Origin: Pseudomonas gessardii
Lineage (GTDB): Bacteria; Pseudomonadota; Gammaproteobacteria; Pseudomonadales; Pseudomonadaceae
Assembly: GCF_001983165.1 (NCBI RefSeq)
Contig: NZ_MNPU01000005.1
Coordinates: 124,001 to 188,000 of the forward strand
Length of the DNA: 64,000 nt
Reading direction: 5' to 3'
Shown here in pieces: positions 40,154 through 48,755 of this stretch. Made by a program: the position numbers and the translations under genes. Position 1 is the stretch's first letter, and every line of letters starts with the position of its first letter. The notes under the pieces were generated by a model. That model worked only from the letters and a program-made list of their open reading frames with translations, was not told the origin of the DNA and searched no databases.

Positions 40154-40811
40154 AGTCGTGTTGCTCCGCGTCGCTCAAGGGTTGCGTGCTGGTGCTGTCT
40201 TGCATGCGCAACAGGGTGCTGTCGCCCTGGGTTTCCAGCAGCTCGATGGTGTGCACCAACTCGCCGCCGTCGATATTGATCTGGGTGAACACTTGCTTGA
40301 GCAGCAGCGAGCGGGGGATCAGCGTGAGTTTCCAGGCCTTGGCCTCGCCTTGCAGCTGCAACTCGAAGTCGCGCTGCAAGCCGCTGCTGTCGCCTTGCAG
40401 CACGGCGAGGAACAAACGGTTCTGCTCGGCGCCGGCGCTTTTGTTCGGCAGCGGTTGCCAGCCGTTGACATCACGCCGGGCAATGCCCTGAGAGTTGATG
40501 CGGTAGTCCTGCTGCAGCGGGGTTTTCAGCAGCCAGAGCAGGCCGTGGTCCCGGGCCAATACGAAGGTGCCCTTGCTGGTCAGCGGCTGGGGCAGGGCGC
40601 GCAGGTGTTTTTCCTGGATGAAGCTGCCGTGGATCACCGTGGGTTTGGCCAACTGATCGCTCAGTTGTTGCAAGTCGAAGGCATAAGCCCCAACGCTCAG
40701 CAACAACCCAACCCCTGTAGGCGCGAGCTTACTCGCGAAAAAACCGAGGACGCCGCGCAGTGTCAGGCACCCCGCGTTATTGTTGGCGAGCATCGCAGGC
40801 AAGCTCAGCAT
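40143..40811 (-). CDS. LolA-like periplasmic carrier with REP-derived signal region
   Basis: A 222-residue protein. From about residue 46 (FDLQQLSDQLAKPTVIHGSFIQEKHL) it resembles LolA, the periplasmic lipoprotein/lipid chaperone, in its cluster-specific form. The only ATG, at 40811, gives a 45-residue leader ending LLLSVGAYA. Residues about 8-34 are translated from a REP doublet, so the leader carries a foreign insert. Whether it still works as a signal peptide is open. It overlaps the thioesterase gene by 7 bases. Confidence 0.75.
   Translation of the reverse strand: MLSLPAMLANNNAGCLTLRGVLGFFASKLAPTGVGLLLSVGAYAFDLQQLSDQLAKPTVIHGSFIQEKHLRALPQPLTSKGTFVLARDHGLLWLLKTPLQQDYRINSQGIARRDVNGWQPLPNKSAGAEQNRLFLAVLQGDSSGLQRDFELQLQGEAKAWKLTLIPRSLLLKQVFTQINIDGGELVHTIELLETQGDSTLLRMQDSTSTQPLSDAEQHDFAQ
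40713..40807. repeat. REP doublet inside the coding sequence of the LolA-like gene
   Basis: The stretch CCTGTAGGCGCGAGCTTACT...CGCGAAAAAACC (from 40713) and the following GAGGACGCCGCGC...CCGCGTTAT segment match the common Pseudomonas GTAGG(A/C)GCGAGC-type REP doublet. The second arm (to about 40807) is degenerate. It covers the start of the LolA-like gene and the last codons of the thioesterase gene. Confidence 0.7.
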
Positions 40812-41233
40812 TTCAGAGCCCTTTCGACGGCGGTGGTGAACACGGCGGGTGAGGCCAGTTGCATCTCGCGGCTGGCAATCTCGACCGCCACTTGCACGGT
40901 GCTGGCGCGGGTCAGGCGTTCGCCGCTGGCCAGGTCGGTGATCAGGTAGTTGACCTTCAAGCGGTTCTCCCACTCCACCAGGCTGGCGCGCACATTGAGG
41001 GTCTGGCCAAAGGTGGCGCCCCGCACGTAGCGCAGTTGCAGGTCGATCACCGGCCACGCATAGCCGGATTCGAGCATTGCCGTGTAGTTGTGGCCGAGCT
41101 TGTCGAGCAACGCGCAGCGGGCGATTTCCAGGTATTTCACGTAGTGGCCGTGCCAGACCACGTTCATCGTGTCGATGTCGAAGAAGGGCACGAGGATTTC
41201 AGTGTCGCAACGCAACACGCCGGGGCTACGCAT
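40805..41233 (-). CDS. apeK: 4HBT-type thioesterase ApeK-like
   Basis: A 142-residue hotdog thioesterase. The signature FFDIDTMNVVWHGHYVKYLE includes the catalytic Asp found in 4-hydroxybenzoyl-CoA thioesterases. It is expected to release or edit acyl chains on the carrier protein. The start at 41233 (MRSPGVLRCDTE) overlaps the end of the ammonia-lyase gene by 8 bases; a further upstream start is a shadow of that gene. Confidence 0.87.
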   Translation of the reverse strand: MRSPGVLRCDTEILVPFFDIDTMNVVWHGHYVKYLEIARCALLDKLGHNYTAMLESGYAWPVIDLQLRYVRGATFGQTLNVRASLVEWENRLKVNYLITDLASGERLTRASTVQVAVEIASREMQLASPAVFTTAVERALKC

Positions 41234-42770
41234 GCAGCCTCCAGTGTTGCGCGGCGATGCGTTGCAGGCACAGGCGCAGTTCGCCTTCCAGGGCGCGGTC
41301 TTCAATCACCGGCGGGAAGTCCTTGGCCAGCTCGCTGTGCATCGCGGCTAGGGCCGGCGGCAACGGCCTGGCATCCGTGACCTGGGCGCGCAACCACACG
41401 CCCTGGTTGGCCGCGAGCAAGGTGGCGGCGGCCACCTGTTCGGTCAGCTCCAGCACGCGGATCGCATCGCGGGCGGCGATCGTACCCATGCTCACCTTGT
41501 CCTGGTTGTGGCACTCGGTGGAGCGTGAAAACACGCTGGCCGGCATCGTATTTTTCAACGCTTCGGCGGTCCAGGCGCTGGTGCCGATCTGCACCGCCTT
41601 GAAGCCGTGGTTGATCATCGCGCGGTCCGCCGGGGCGCCCGACAGGTTGCTCGGCAAACCATGGTTGTAGCGCTCGTCCACCAGCAGCGCCAATTGCCGG
41701 TCGAGCAGGTCGGCGACGTTGGCCACCAGGTTTTTCAGGCTGTCCATGGCAAAGGCGATATGCCCGCCGTAGAAGTGCCCGCCGTGCAGCACGCGCTCGG
41801 CCTCGGCGTCGATGATCGGGTTGTCGTTGGCGCTGTTGAGCTCGATCTCGATAAACGAGCGCAGCCAGTTCAGGCTGTCGGCCAGCACGCCGAGGACGTG
41901 GGGCGCGCAGCGCAACGAGTAGCGGTCTTGCAGGCGGTGCAGCGGCGCGGTCGGGGCGTCGATGGCCAGGTCCTTGCGCAGCCACGCCGCCACCTGCATC
42001 TGCCCGGGGTGCGGCTTGGCGGCGAACAGGCGTTCGTCGAAGTGCTCCGGGTTGCCTTGCAGCGCTACCACGTTCAACGCGGTGATGCGCGTGGCCAGTT
42101 GCAGCAGGTAGTCGGCGCGGGCGAAGGCCAGGCAAGCCAGGCCGGTCATCACCGCGGTGCCGTTCATCAGCGCCAGGGCTTCCTTGGGCCGCAGCACCAG
42201 CGGCGTCCAGCCCAGTTCGCGATGGACATCGGCGGCCTGGCGGCGCTCGCCACGGAACAGCACTTCACGCTCGCCGGACAAGGTCGCGGCCACGTACGAC
42301 AGCGGCGTCAGATCGCCGCTGGCGCCCACCGAGCCCTCTTCGGGGATCAGCGGCAGGATGTCGTGTTCAAGGAACGCATGCAGGCGCTCCAGCAGTTCAA
42401 CCCGCACCCCGGACACGCCATGGCACAGCGACTGCAAGCGTGCCGCCAGCACCGCACGGGTGGCCTGGGCGTCGAGCAACTTGCCCAGGCCGCAGCCGTG
42501 GAAGGTGTACAGGTGACGCGGCAAGGCCTCGACATGCTGCAACGGCACCGCCACCACGCACGAGTCGCCGTAGCCGGTGGTCACGCCGTAGATCACGCCT
42601 TCTTTGTCCAGCAGCGAATCGAGGAACTGCGCGCCCTTGGCGATGCGCTGGCGGTACCCGGCATCGTCTTGCAGGCGGGTGGGCGCCTGACGGTTGGCCA
42701 GGGCCAGCACGTCTTCGATGCGCAAAGGGAGTTCGCCGAAGGTTACCGGCTCAAGCAGATGCGTCGTCAT
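41226..42770 (-). CDS. Aromatic amino acid ammonia-lyase (HAL/PAL/TAL family)
   Basis: A 514-residue lyase. It carries the self-processing MIO triad Ala150-Ser151-Gly152 in GSVGASGDLTPLSY, the catalytic Tyr61 loop (YGVTTGYGDS), and NSANDNPI. It removes ammonia from an aromatic amino acid to give an aryl acrylate. The selectivity pair appears to be Phe90-His91 (YTFHGCGLG), which is neither the His-Leu of tyrosine lyases nor the Ser-His of histidine lyases, as I recall them. In this cluster it likely supplies the aryl starter, e.g. cinnamate or coumarate. It overlaps the acyltransferase gene by 20 bases. Confidence 0.88.
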   Translation of the reverse strand: MTTHLLEPVTFGELPLRIEDVLALANRQAPTRLQDDAGYRQRIAKGAQFLDSLLDKEGVIYGVTTGYGDSCVVAVPLQHVEALPRHLYTFHGCGLGKLLDAQATRAVLAARLQSLCHGVSGVRVELLERLHAFLEHDILPLIPEEGSVGASGDLTPLSYVAATLSGEREVLFRGERRQAADVHRELGWTPLVLRPKEALALMNGTAVMTGLACLAFARADYLLQLATRITALNVVALQGNPEHFDERLFAAKPHPGQMQVAAWLRKDLAIDAPTAPLHRLQDRYSLRCAPHVLGVLADSLNWLRSFIEIELNSANDNPIIDAEAERVLHGGHFYGGHIAFAMDSLKNLVANVADLLDRQLALLVDERYNHGLPSNLSGAPADRAMINHGFKAVQIGTSAWTAEALKNTMPASVFSRSTECHNQDKVSMGTIAARDAIRVLELTEQVAAATLLAANQGVWLRAQVTDARPLPPALAAMHSELAKDFPPVIEDRALEGELRLCLQRIAAQHWRLHA

Positions 42771-43689
42771 CGGTCTTCCAGAAAGGGTAAAAGTTGAACC
42801 ATTGTTGGGGCGCTTGCAGGCAGAACTGGCCCAGGCGTGCGGCGTAGCGCGCGGCCCAGTGGGCGATCACCTGCTGGCGGTCGCTGCGTTTCCATTCGAT
42901 CAATGGGGCAAAGGGCTCGATGATCAACCGATAGCGGCCCTGCTGCTTGAGGCACATCAGCAGGTTGACCGGGCATTTGAGCAGGCCGGCCAGCAGCCAG
43001 GGGCCCTGGGGGAAGGCCGCGCTGTGGCCGAGAAAGTCCACGCGCACCGTGCGCCCGCCATGCAGGGGGATGCGGTCGCCGGCAATCGCCAGCCATTCGC
43101 CGTCGTCCAGGCGCTGGCTGAGCAGCAGCATCACCGCCGGGTCCAGCTCGCTGACCTGGATCAGCCGCAGGTTGCTCGCCCCGGCTTCGCCCAGCAGGCG
43201 GTTGAACTGTTCGGCATGCTTGGTGTGCACCAGCACGTTCATGGTGACTTTCTCACCCAGCTCCGCCAGGGCCCGGCACACTTCCAGGTTGCCCAGGTGC
43301 GCGCCCACCAGCATCTGCCCGCGCTCGCCGCGCAGTTGCCCGCGCAATTGGGCCGGGTCGATGATTTCGATCTGTTCCAGGCGCAGCTTGCCGTTCCACA
43401 CGTCGAGCTTGTCCAGCAAGGCGTCGGCGAAGGCCATGAACTGGCCGAAGACCTTTGTGTGGCTGGGGCGCAGGTCGTCGCGCCCGCTCCAGTCGGCCAG
43501 GCGCTGCTGGTATTGCCAGATGCTCCGGCGCGCGGCGCAGCCAAACAGGAAAAAGTACAGGACGATGCCATACAGCAGTGGGCTCAGTACCCGGCGCCCA
43601 AGGACTTTGGCGGCGAACGCGGTGAGTTTCATCAGCCAGAAACTACCGCGCTCCTGGCGGTCGGCCCAATGCCGGGTGTTTTCGCTCAT
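42751..43689 (-). CDS. LpxL/HtrB-like lipid acyltransferase
   Basis: A 312-residue protein with an N-terminal hydrophobic segment (residues about 36-55, SPLLYGIVLYFFLFG) and the lysophospholipid-acyltransferase-type motif GAHLGNLEV (His then Glu in place of HX4D/E), as in LpxL. A second conserved stretch is GDRIPLHGGRTVRVDFLGHSAAFPQGP. It probably acylates the polyene carrier lipid. The start at 43689 overlaps the glycosyltransferase stop (ATGA). In enterobacterial clusters I recall these two activities being fused in one protein. Confidence 0.85.
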   Translation of the reverse strand: MSENTRHWADRQERGSFWLMKLTAFAAKVLGRRVLSPLLYGIVLYFFLFGCAARRSIWQYQQRLADWSGRDDLRPSHTKVFGQFMAFADALLDKLDVWNGKLRLEQIEIIDPAQLRGQLRGERGQMLVGAHLGNLEVCRALAELGEKVTMNVLVHTKHAEQFNRLLGEAGASNLRLIQVSELDPAVMLLLSQRLDDGEWLAIAGDRIPLHGGRTVRVDFLGHSAAFPQGPWLLAGLLKCPVNLLMCLKQQGRYRLIIEPFAPLIEWKRSDRQQVIAHWAARYAARLGQFCLQAPQQWFNFYPFWKTDDDASA

Positions 43690-44420
43690 GCCTGCCACCG
43701 CCGCCAGAGGATCAGCGGCGCGCGCAGCAACATGCCGAAGAACAGCCGGGTATGCATGGATGAAATCAGCAGGTTGTCGCGGACCAGGCGAAAGTGCGAC
43801 AGGCCGTCGGCCGGGTAATGCACCTGGGTCGGCAGCCAGCGCATCGGCTGGTTGCGCCATGACAGGCGCACGATGATGTCGGAGTCGAAATCCATGCGCT
43901 TGCCGATCCGCGCCGAGTCCATCAAGGCCAGCACCGGTGCCAGGGGGTAGAGGCGAAAGCCACACATCGAATCGCGGATCTGCAGCGACAGGCTGTTGAT
44001 CCACACCCAGACGTGGGTCAGGTAACGCGCATAGAGGCGGCCCTTGGGCACGCTGTCGTCGTATTCGGGGTAGCCGCAGATCACCGCGTCGGGGTGGGTG
44101 CGTGAGGCGTCGAGAAACAGCGCGACTTCGCGCAGGTCGTGCTGGCCGTCGGCGTCCACTTGCAGGGCGTGGGTGAAGCCCAGGCGTGCGGCTTCGCGAA
44201 AGCCGGCCATCACTGCCGCGCCCTTGCCTTGATTGACGGGCAGGGTCAGCAGCGACACGTTATCCAGGTTTGCCAGTTGCGCCAGCACGGCGGCGCAGGC
44301 CGGGCTGCTGCCATCGTCCACCAGCAGGCAGGGCAGGCCGTGGTCCAACAGGCTGCGGACCACGGCGGGCACGGCGGCTTCATGGTTGTAGACCGGGATC
44401 AGGGCGCAGGGGTTATGCAT
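43686..44420 (-). CDS. Family 2 glycosyltransferase
   Basis: A 244-residue GT-A fold enzyme. It has the nucleotide-sugar motifs LLVDDGSS and QVDADGQHD (DxD) and DSMCGFRLYPL, as in dolichol-phosphate-mannose-synthase-like enzymes. It likely adds the sugar that links polyene and lipid. The start at 44420 (MHNPCALIPVYNHE) is chosen because the upstream open frame runs through a REP element. Confidence 0.86.
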   Translation of the reverse strand: MHNPCALIPVYNHEAAVPAVVRSLLDHGLPCLLVDDGSSPACAAVLAQLANLDNVSLLTLPVNQGKGAAVMAGFREAARLGFTHALQVDADGQHDLREVALFLDASRTHPDAVICGYPEYDDSVPKGRLYARYLTHVWVWINSLSLQIRDSMCGFRLYPLAPVLALMDSARIGKRMDFDSDIIVRLSWRNQPMRWLPTQVHYPADGLSHFRLVRDNLLISSMHTRLFFGMLLRAPLILWRRWQA

Positions 44421-44453
44421 GGTGGTGGACACCTGATGGACCGAGTTGCCTGC

Positions 44454-44504
44454 ATCGCAGGCAAGCCAGCTCCCACCCAATGTGGGAGCGGGCTTGCCCG
44501 CGAT
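44454..44504. repeat. REP palindrome inside the pigment operon
   Basis: Two REP arms in inverse orientation (44454-44477 and 44481-44504) separated by only a few bases. It lies in the 107-base gap between the ligase gene and the glycosyltransferase gene, the largest gap in the operon. Confidence 0.88.
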
Positions 44505-44527
44505 TGAGCGCGCAGCGCTCACCCAGC

Positions 44528-46198
44528 CTATGCATGGGAGCTCTCCAGCAAAATCCGCCCGCTGGAACACGCCGCACTGTCATTGCGATAGGCGAAATAC
44601 AACTTGCCCCGCTCGCGATCAAAGCGCAGGTGCAACTCGACCCCATCGCCTGGGCGCACCAGTTGCTGGAACTTGAGCACTTCCATACCGGCAAAGCTCG
44701 CTGGTAGGTCGAGCAATTGCTGGCCCAGATTGAACGCCCACTCCACCTGCACCACTCCCGGCAACACCGGGGTGTGGGGGAAATGGCCACTGAAGTAGGC
44801 CAGGTCCGGCGGGATGCTCAACTGCAGGGTCCATTCGCCGTCCGTCTCGACTTGCGCCAGGACTTCCGGCGCCTTGGGGCGCGGCGCCAGCAGCAGGGCT
44901 TCGACCTCGGCCTGGGGCAGTTTGCCCTGGGGGTTGAGCGGCAACTGCCGCACCAGGCGCCAGCGGCGGGGCAGGGCCAGGGCTTCGCAATGCTGGCCCA
45001 GGTGCTGGCGCAGGGCTTGGGTGACGCTGCGCCGGCCTTGGTTGCGCAGGGCGTGCAGGCCGTCGCCACTGAGCACCACCAGGGCGCCGAGGGAGGCGCG
45101 GTTTTCCTGGACCACGCCCAGGCGCGCTTCGGCGACCCAGGCGTGACTGGCCAGGGCTTGTTCGAGCATGGGCAGGGAGATGCGTTTTTCTTCCAGCTTG
45201 ACGATCCGGTCCAGGCGCCCGAGCAGCTCAAAGCGGCCATCGGCGTGGATCTGCGCGGCGTCGGCCGTCTGCTCCACATGCCCGGCCGGCAGGTACGGCG
45301 AGGCAATGCGTAGGGCGCCATCGGCATCCTGAGTCAGGCGCACATCGGCAAACGGTTGCCACGGTGCCTGGCCCTGGCGCCAGGCTATGCCGCCGGTTTC
45401 CGAGCTGCCGAGGATCTCCGTCGGCCACTGTTGCAGGCGTTGGTGCAGGCTGTCGGCTGCGTCAGTGGGCAATGCACCGCCGGAGGAGAACACCCGCTTG
45501 ACCGCACTCAGGGCAGCCCAGTCGAGGTTATCGCCCATGCGCTTGAGCAGGGCCGGGCTGGCCACCCAGGCAAAGTGTGGGTGCTGGCGGCTGACGCGCT
45601 GCAAGTCTTCGGGGAACGGCAGTTGCTCGCGCACAAAGGCGCGGCCGGCGCACAGCGGCCACAGCACGCGGAACAGCAGGCCGTAGATATGCTGGGTGGC
45701 GACGCTGCCGATGATGCAGGCCTGGCCCAGGTCGGCGCCCCATAAGGCTTCCAGGGCCTGCACCTCATTGGCCAGTTGGCGCAGGGTCTTGTCGATGCGC
45801 TTGGGTTCGCCGCTGGAGCCGGAGGTGCACAGGCCCAGTTGGCAGGTATCCAGGTCGAGGGCGGCGGCGGCAAGGGGTGGCTGGTAGAGCGCATCCAGGT
45901 CGCCCGCTTCGGTCAGCCAGGCGTCAACATCTGCGGCCCAGCGTTGGCGGGTCTGGGGTTGCAGGTCGGCGGGTAGCAACACGCTGACCCCGGCGCGCCA
46001 GGCGCCCAGCAGGGCAATCGCCAGCTCGCCGGCGTCGTTCAGGTGCACCGCCAGGCGCTGGATGCCACGGGCTTGCAGCCCGGCCGCCAGGCTCAGGGCC
46101 CGTTCGCATAGTTGTGCGTGGTTCATCGCCGGTTCAGTGGTGACCGAACGCAGTTGCACAGGCTCAAGCAACAGGTGCTCAAGATTGACCCAATTCAT
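44528..46198 (-). CDS. apeH: Fused acyl-ACP ligase and dehydratase (ApeH-ApeI type)
   Basis: A 556-residue two-domain protein. Residues about 1-440 are an AMP-forming ligase with the P-loop [12 protein letters not shown] (residues 123-134) and a C-terminal lid ending near [13 protein letters not shown], which loads the aryl starter. Residues about 450-556 are a FabZ-like hotdog dehydratase with [17 protein letters not shown] (His472). In the described Xenorhabdus system these are separate (ApeH, ApeI). The start at 46198 overlaps the membrane-protein stop. Confidence 0.87.
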   Translation of the reverse strand: MNWVNLEHLLLEPVQLRSVTTEPAMNHAQLCERALSLAAGLQARGIQRLAVHLNDAGELAIALLGAWRAGVSVLLPADLQPQTRQRWAADVDAWLTEAGDLDALYQPPLAAAALDLDTCQLGLCTSGSSGEPKRIDKTLRQLANEVQALEALWGADLGQACIIGSVATQHIYGLLFRVLWPLCAGRAFVREQLPFPEDLQRVSRQHPHFAWVASPALLKRMGDNLDWAALSAVKRVFSSGGALPTDAADSLHQRLQQWPTEILGSSETGGIAWRQGQAPWQPFADVRLTQDADGALRIASPYLPAGHVEQTADAAQIHADGRFELLGRLDRIVKLEEKRISLPMLEQALASHAWVAEARLGVVQENRASLGALVVLSGDGLHALRNQGRRSVTQALRQHLGQHCEALALPRRWRLVRQLPLNPQGKLPQAEVEALLLAPRPKAPEVLAQVETDGEWTLQLSIPPDLAYFSGHFPHTPVLPGVVQVEWAFNLGQQLLDLPASFAGMEVLKFQQLVRPGDGVELHLRFDRERGKLYFAYRNDSAACSSGRILLESSHA

Positions 46199-46740
46199 AC
46201 GCGGCCTCGAACCCTTTGTCGTACCAGCCATTCCACGGCAAACAACAAACCCATCAACCCATAGGCGATCAGGCCGTTGTACAACATCCACCAGCTCAGC
46301 GGTGCCCACAGGGTGAGCGCGGCGGCGAGCAGGCCGTTACACAAGAAAAACACACTCCATGCCACGGTGACCTGGCGGGTGTACGCAATGGCCTTCTCGG
46401 GCAACTGCGGATCGCTCAGGCGCGCCAGGCGTTCGACCATCGGCGGGCCGTACTTCAGGCTCAGGCCGAACAGCGCCAGCATGAACAGGCTGACCAGGCT
46501 CGGGTACCAGCGCAGCAGTTGCGGGTTGTCGAACCAGGCCAGCAGCAGGCAAAACACAATCGCTACCACGGCCATCCAGCCACTGCCGGGGCGTCGCGGG
46601 CCGGTCAGCGCGCGCAGCAGCCACAGGCTGGCCAGCAGCAGGCCGAATTGCCACGGGGCGAAATGCTCCGTGCCGTAATACACCGCGAAAGGGTACAGCA
46701 GCCCGACCAGCAACAGGCCAAGGCCGATCAGCCGGCTCAT
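46195..46740 (-). CDS. Polytopic membrane protein of the aryl polyene cluster (COG4648-like)
   Basis: A 181-residue inner-membrane protein with five or six predicted helices (e.g. GLGLLLVGLLYPFAVYYG, WMAVVAIVFCLLLAWF, LVSLFMLALFGLSL, WSVFFLCNGLLAAALTLWA, GLIAYGLMGLLFAVEWLV). Its position between the carrier proteins and the ligase is constant in aryl polyene clusters. Its function is unknown. It overlaps the second ACP gene by 4 bases. Confidence 0.82.
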   Translation of the reverse strand: MSRLIGLGLLLVGLLYPFAVYYGTEHFAPWQFGLLLASLWLLRALTGPRRPGSGWMAVVAIVFCLLLAWFDNPQLLRWYPSLVSLFMLALFGLSLKYGPPMVERLARLSDPQLPEKAIAYTRQVTVAWSVFFLCNGLLAAALTLWAPLSWWMLYNGLIAYGLMGLLFAVEWLVRQRVRGRV

Positions 46741-46991
46741 GCGGCCGGTTGGACCAGACGGTAGACCGCCTCGACCACGTCATTGACCGTACGCACGGCC
46801 TTGAACTCTTCGGCGGCGATTTTCTTGCCGGTCTGGCGCTTGATATGGTCGATCAGGTCCACCGCGTCGATGCTGTCGATTTCCAGGTCCTGGTACAGGT
46901 TGGCGTCGAGGGTGACCTGCGCCGGCTCCAGTTCAAACAACTCCACCAGGGCGTCGCGCAGGGTGTTGAAGATATCGTCACGAGTTTGCAT
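46737..46991 (-). CDS. apeF: Acyl carrier protein, second copy
   Basis: An 84-residue ACP with the phosphopantetheine serine at residue 40 in LEIDSIDAVDL. Acidic helix 2 surface typical of ACPs. The start is 9 bases after the first ACP gene. Which of the two ACPs carries the starter and which the growing chain cannot be told from sequence. Confidence 0.92.
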   Translation of the reverse strand: MQTRDDIFNTLRDALVELFELEPAQVTLDANLYQDLEIDSIDAVDLIDHIKRQTGKKIAAEEFKAVRTVNDVVEAVYRLVQPAA

Positions 46992-47000
46992 GGTCGGGTC

Positions 47001-47270
47001 TCAAGCTGCCTGTCTGGCCGTGACGAACGCCGCGAGGCTGGCCACGTTGATAAAGTGATTGCGGGTATCCTTGGCGTCGGCATCGATCTTGATGCCGTAC
47101 TTTTTCTGGATCGCCAGGCCCAATTCCAGGGCGTCTACCGAATCCAGGCCCAGGCCTTCGCCGAACAGGGTTTGCTCGCTGCCGATGTCGCTGGCGTCGA
47201 TGTCTTCCAGGCCCAGGGCCTCGATGATCAGGGTTTTTATCTCGTGCTCAAGGCTGTTGGGGTTGCTCAT
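47001..47270 (-). CDS. apeE: Acyl carrier protein, first copy
   Basis: An 89-residue ACP with the attachment serine at residue 44 in GLGLDSVDALEL. The start at 47270 (MSNPNSLEHEIKTL) overlaps the acyltransferase gene by 23 bases; the longer frame upstream is a shadow of that gene. It is one of two carrier proteins of the type II polyketide system. Confidence 0.92.
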   Translation of the reverse strand: MSNPNSLEHEIKTLIIEALGLEDIDASDIGSEQTLFGEGLGLDSVDALELGLAIQKKYGIKIDADAKDTRNHFINVASLAAFVTARQAA

Positions 47271-48060
47271 CTTCGGCGAGCTCCTTAATGAAATAGTGAT
47301 GCAGATAATCGTTGAGCTTGCGTGAAGCCTGGGGTGCCGGCCCTTGCGAGGCAAACACCTGTGGGTCTATATCGGCACCCACCTGCAAACTGAAGTGAAA
47401 ACGGCGGTGGGGGATGCGATACCAGGGTTCGGCCTTGGTCAGCGTGGTCGGGCTGACCCTGAGCACGACGGGGGTGATGATTGTCGCACCCCGCAGGGCA
47501 ATGGCGGCGGCCCCGCGATGAAAGGCCGGCGCTGCGCCCGGCACGGTGCGGGTGCCTTCGGGAAAAATAATCAGGGTCTGGCCATCACGCAGGGCGCCCG
47601 CAGCAGCATCGAGCAGGTCGATGCTGCCGTCATTGCTGAGGTAGCCGGCATCGTTCACCGGGCCGCGGGTGAAGGGGTTCTGCCACAGGCTTTGCTTGAC
47701 CACGCAATTGGCCTGGCGTACCAGGCCGATCAGCACCACCACGTCGATCAGCGACGGGTGGTTGGCGATGATCATCTGCCCGGGGCGCCCGAGTTTTTCG
47801 GCGCCCTCGACGCTATAGGTGAGAATGCCGGCGCGGTACATCATGTTGATAAAGAACCAGAACAACCGGCCGATGGTCAGGCGCGCCCGCCGCTGGTGCT
47901 GCCGGGCGTCCCCCGGCAGGCAACTGAGCAGCGGAAATACCAGCAGGCGCAGGCACAGGCCGCCGAGGCCAAACAGCACAAAGCTGGCCGCCGTGGCGAA
48001 CAGGCGCCAGTAGTAGGCGTCCCGGGGCTTTTCGGTCAGGGTTTGCGTTGCCAGTTCCAT
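47248..48060 (-). CDS. 1-Acyl-sn-glycerol-3-phosphate-type acyltransferase
   Basis: A 270-residue PlsC-family protein. It has an N-terminal membrane segment (residues about 22-47), the catalytic HX4D motif His101-Asp106 (NHPSLID), and the phosphate-binding FPEGTR. It may attach an acyl chain to the lipid that bears the polyene. The start at 48060 overlaps the chain-length factor gene by 25 bases. Confidence 0.87.
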   Translation of the reverse strand: MELATQTLTEKPRDAYYWRLFATAASFVLFGLGGLCLRLLVFPLLSCLPGDARQHQRRARLTIGRLFWFFINMMYRAGILTYSVEGAEKLGRPGQMIIANHPSLIDVVVLIGLVRQANCVVKQSLWQNPFTRGPVNDAGYLSNDGSIDLLDAAAGALRDGQTLIIFPEGTRTVPGAAPAFHRGAAAIALRGATIITPVVLRVSPTTLTKAEPWYRIPHRRFHFSLQVGADIDPQVFASQGPAPQASRKLNDYLHHYFIKELAEDEQPQQP

Positions 48061-48755
48061 ACTCGGTTCTTCCAGGCATGTTGGCAGGCCTCCTGCTCGG
48101 TGAGCAGGGTGCGCAGCAGGTTCAGGGCGTGGGGCCACTGGGTCTCGGAGGGTTGGACAGTCGCGGTGTGCAAGGCCAGTTGCCATTCGTCGCCAGGGGT
48201 CAGCAGCAGGCCCAGGGCATAGGGGAACGGTACGTCGTCGATCCAGCGCGCGTAGGCGCCGGGGGGCTGTTCTTCGGTGATTACCAGCAGCACCGCTGGC
48301 GCGCCCTCGTTGAGCAGGGCCGCGGCTTCGAGCATGCCGTGCTCCAGGCCGTCGCCCGCCGCTGCCAGGGCGGTCATTTCACTGGTTTCATTGCGCAGGA
48401 TCGACCACAGGCCAATCACCGCGTTATGTACCGACAGGCTGAACTGGGTGGGCGACAGGGGCTGGTCAGTGGCCAGGTCGCTGAGAATATCCAGGGTGCG
48501 CGGGGTTTCGCCGTGACGGGAGACAAATACCAGCGGCAGGTCCCGCAGGCCTTCGGCCAATGGCCAGCCGACACTGAAGGCCATCCGGGCCAGGCGGCCC
48601 AGGCGCCGACGCTGCATGGCCGGCAGAAACGACACATCGGGCGCAGCATCGCTTTGGGCCAGCAACGCCGGGGCATGGCACCAGGCGCGCCAGGCATCCA
48701 CGCTGTCGAGCCCCGGGGCCCAGGCGCGCCATTGGGCGATGTTGAAGTTGATCAC
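48036..48755 (-). CDS. apeC: Ketosynthase-like chain-length factor (ApeC-like)
   Basis: A 239-residue protein of the short ketosynthase N-terminal type (Ketoacyl-synt_2). The region FSLSVHNAVIGLWSILRNETSEMTA aligns with the ketosynthase nucleophile elbow but has no catalytic Cys, as expected for a chain-length factor that pairs with a true ketosynthase. The GTG at 48755 (MINFNIAQWRAW) is preferred over the ATG at 48818, since similarity begins at INFNIAQW. First gene of the pigment operon. Confidence 0.83.
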   Translation of the reverse strand: MINFNIAQWRAWAPGLDSVDAWRAWCHAPALLAQSDAAPDVSFLPAMQRRRLGRLARMAFSVGWPLAEGLRDLPLVFVSRHGETPRTLDILSDLATDQPLSPTQFSLSVHNAVIGLWSILRNETSEMTALAAAGDGLEHGMLEAAALLNEGAPAVLLVITEEQPPGAYARWIDDVPFPYALGLLLTPGDEWQLALHTATVQPSETQWPHALNLLRTLLTEQEACQHAWKNRVWNWQRKP

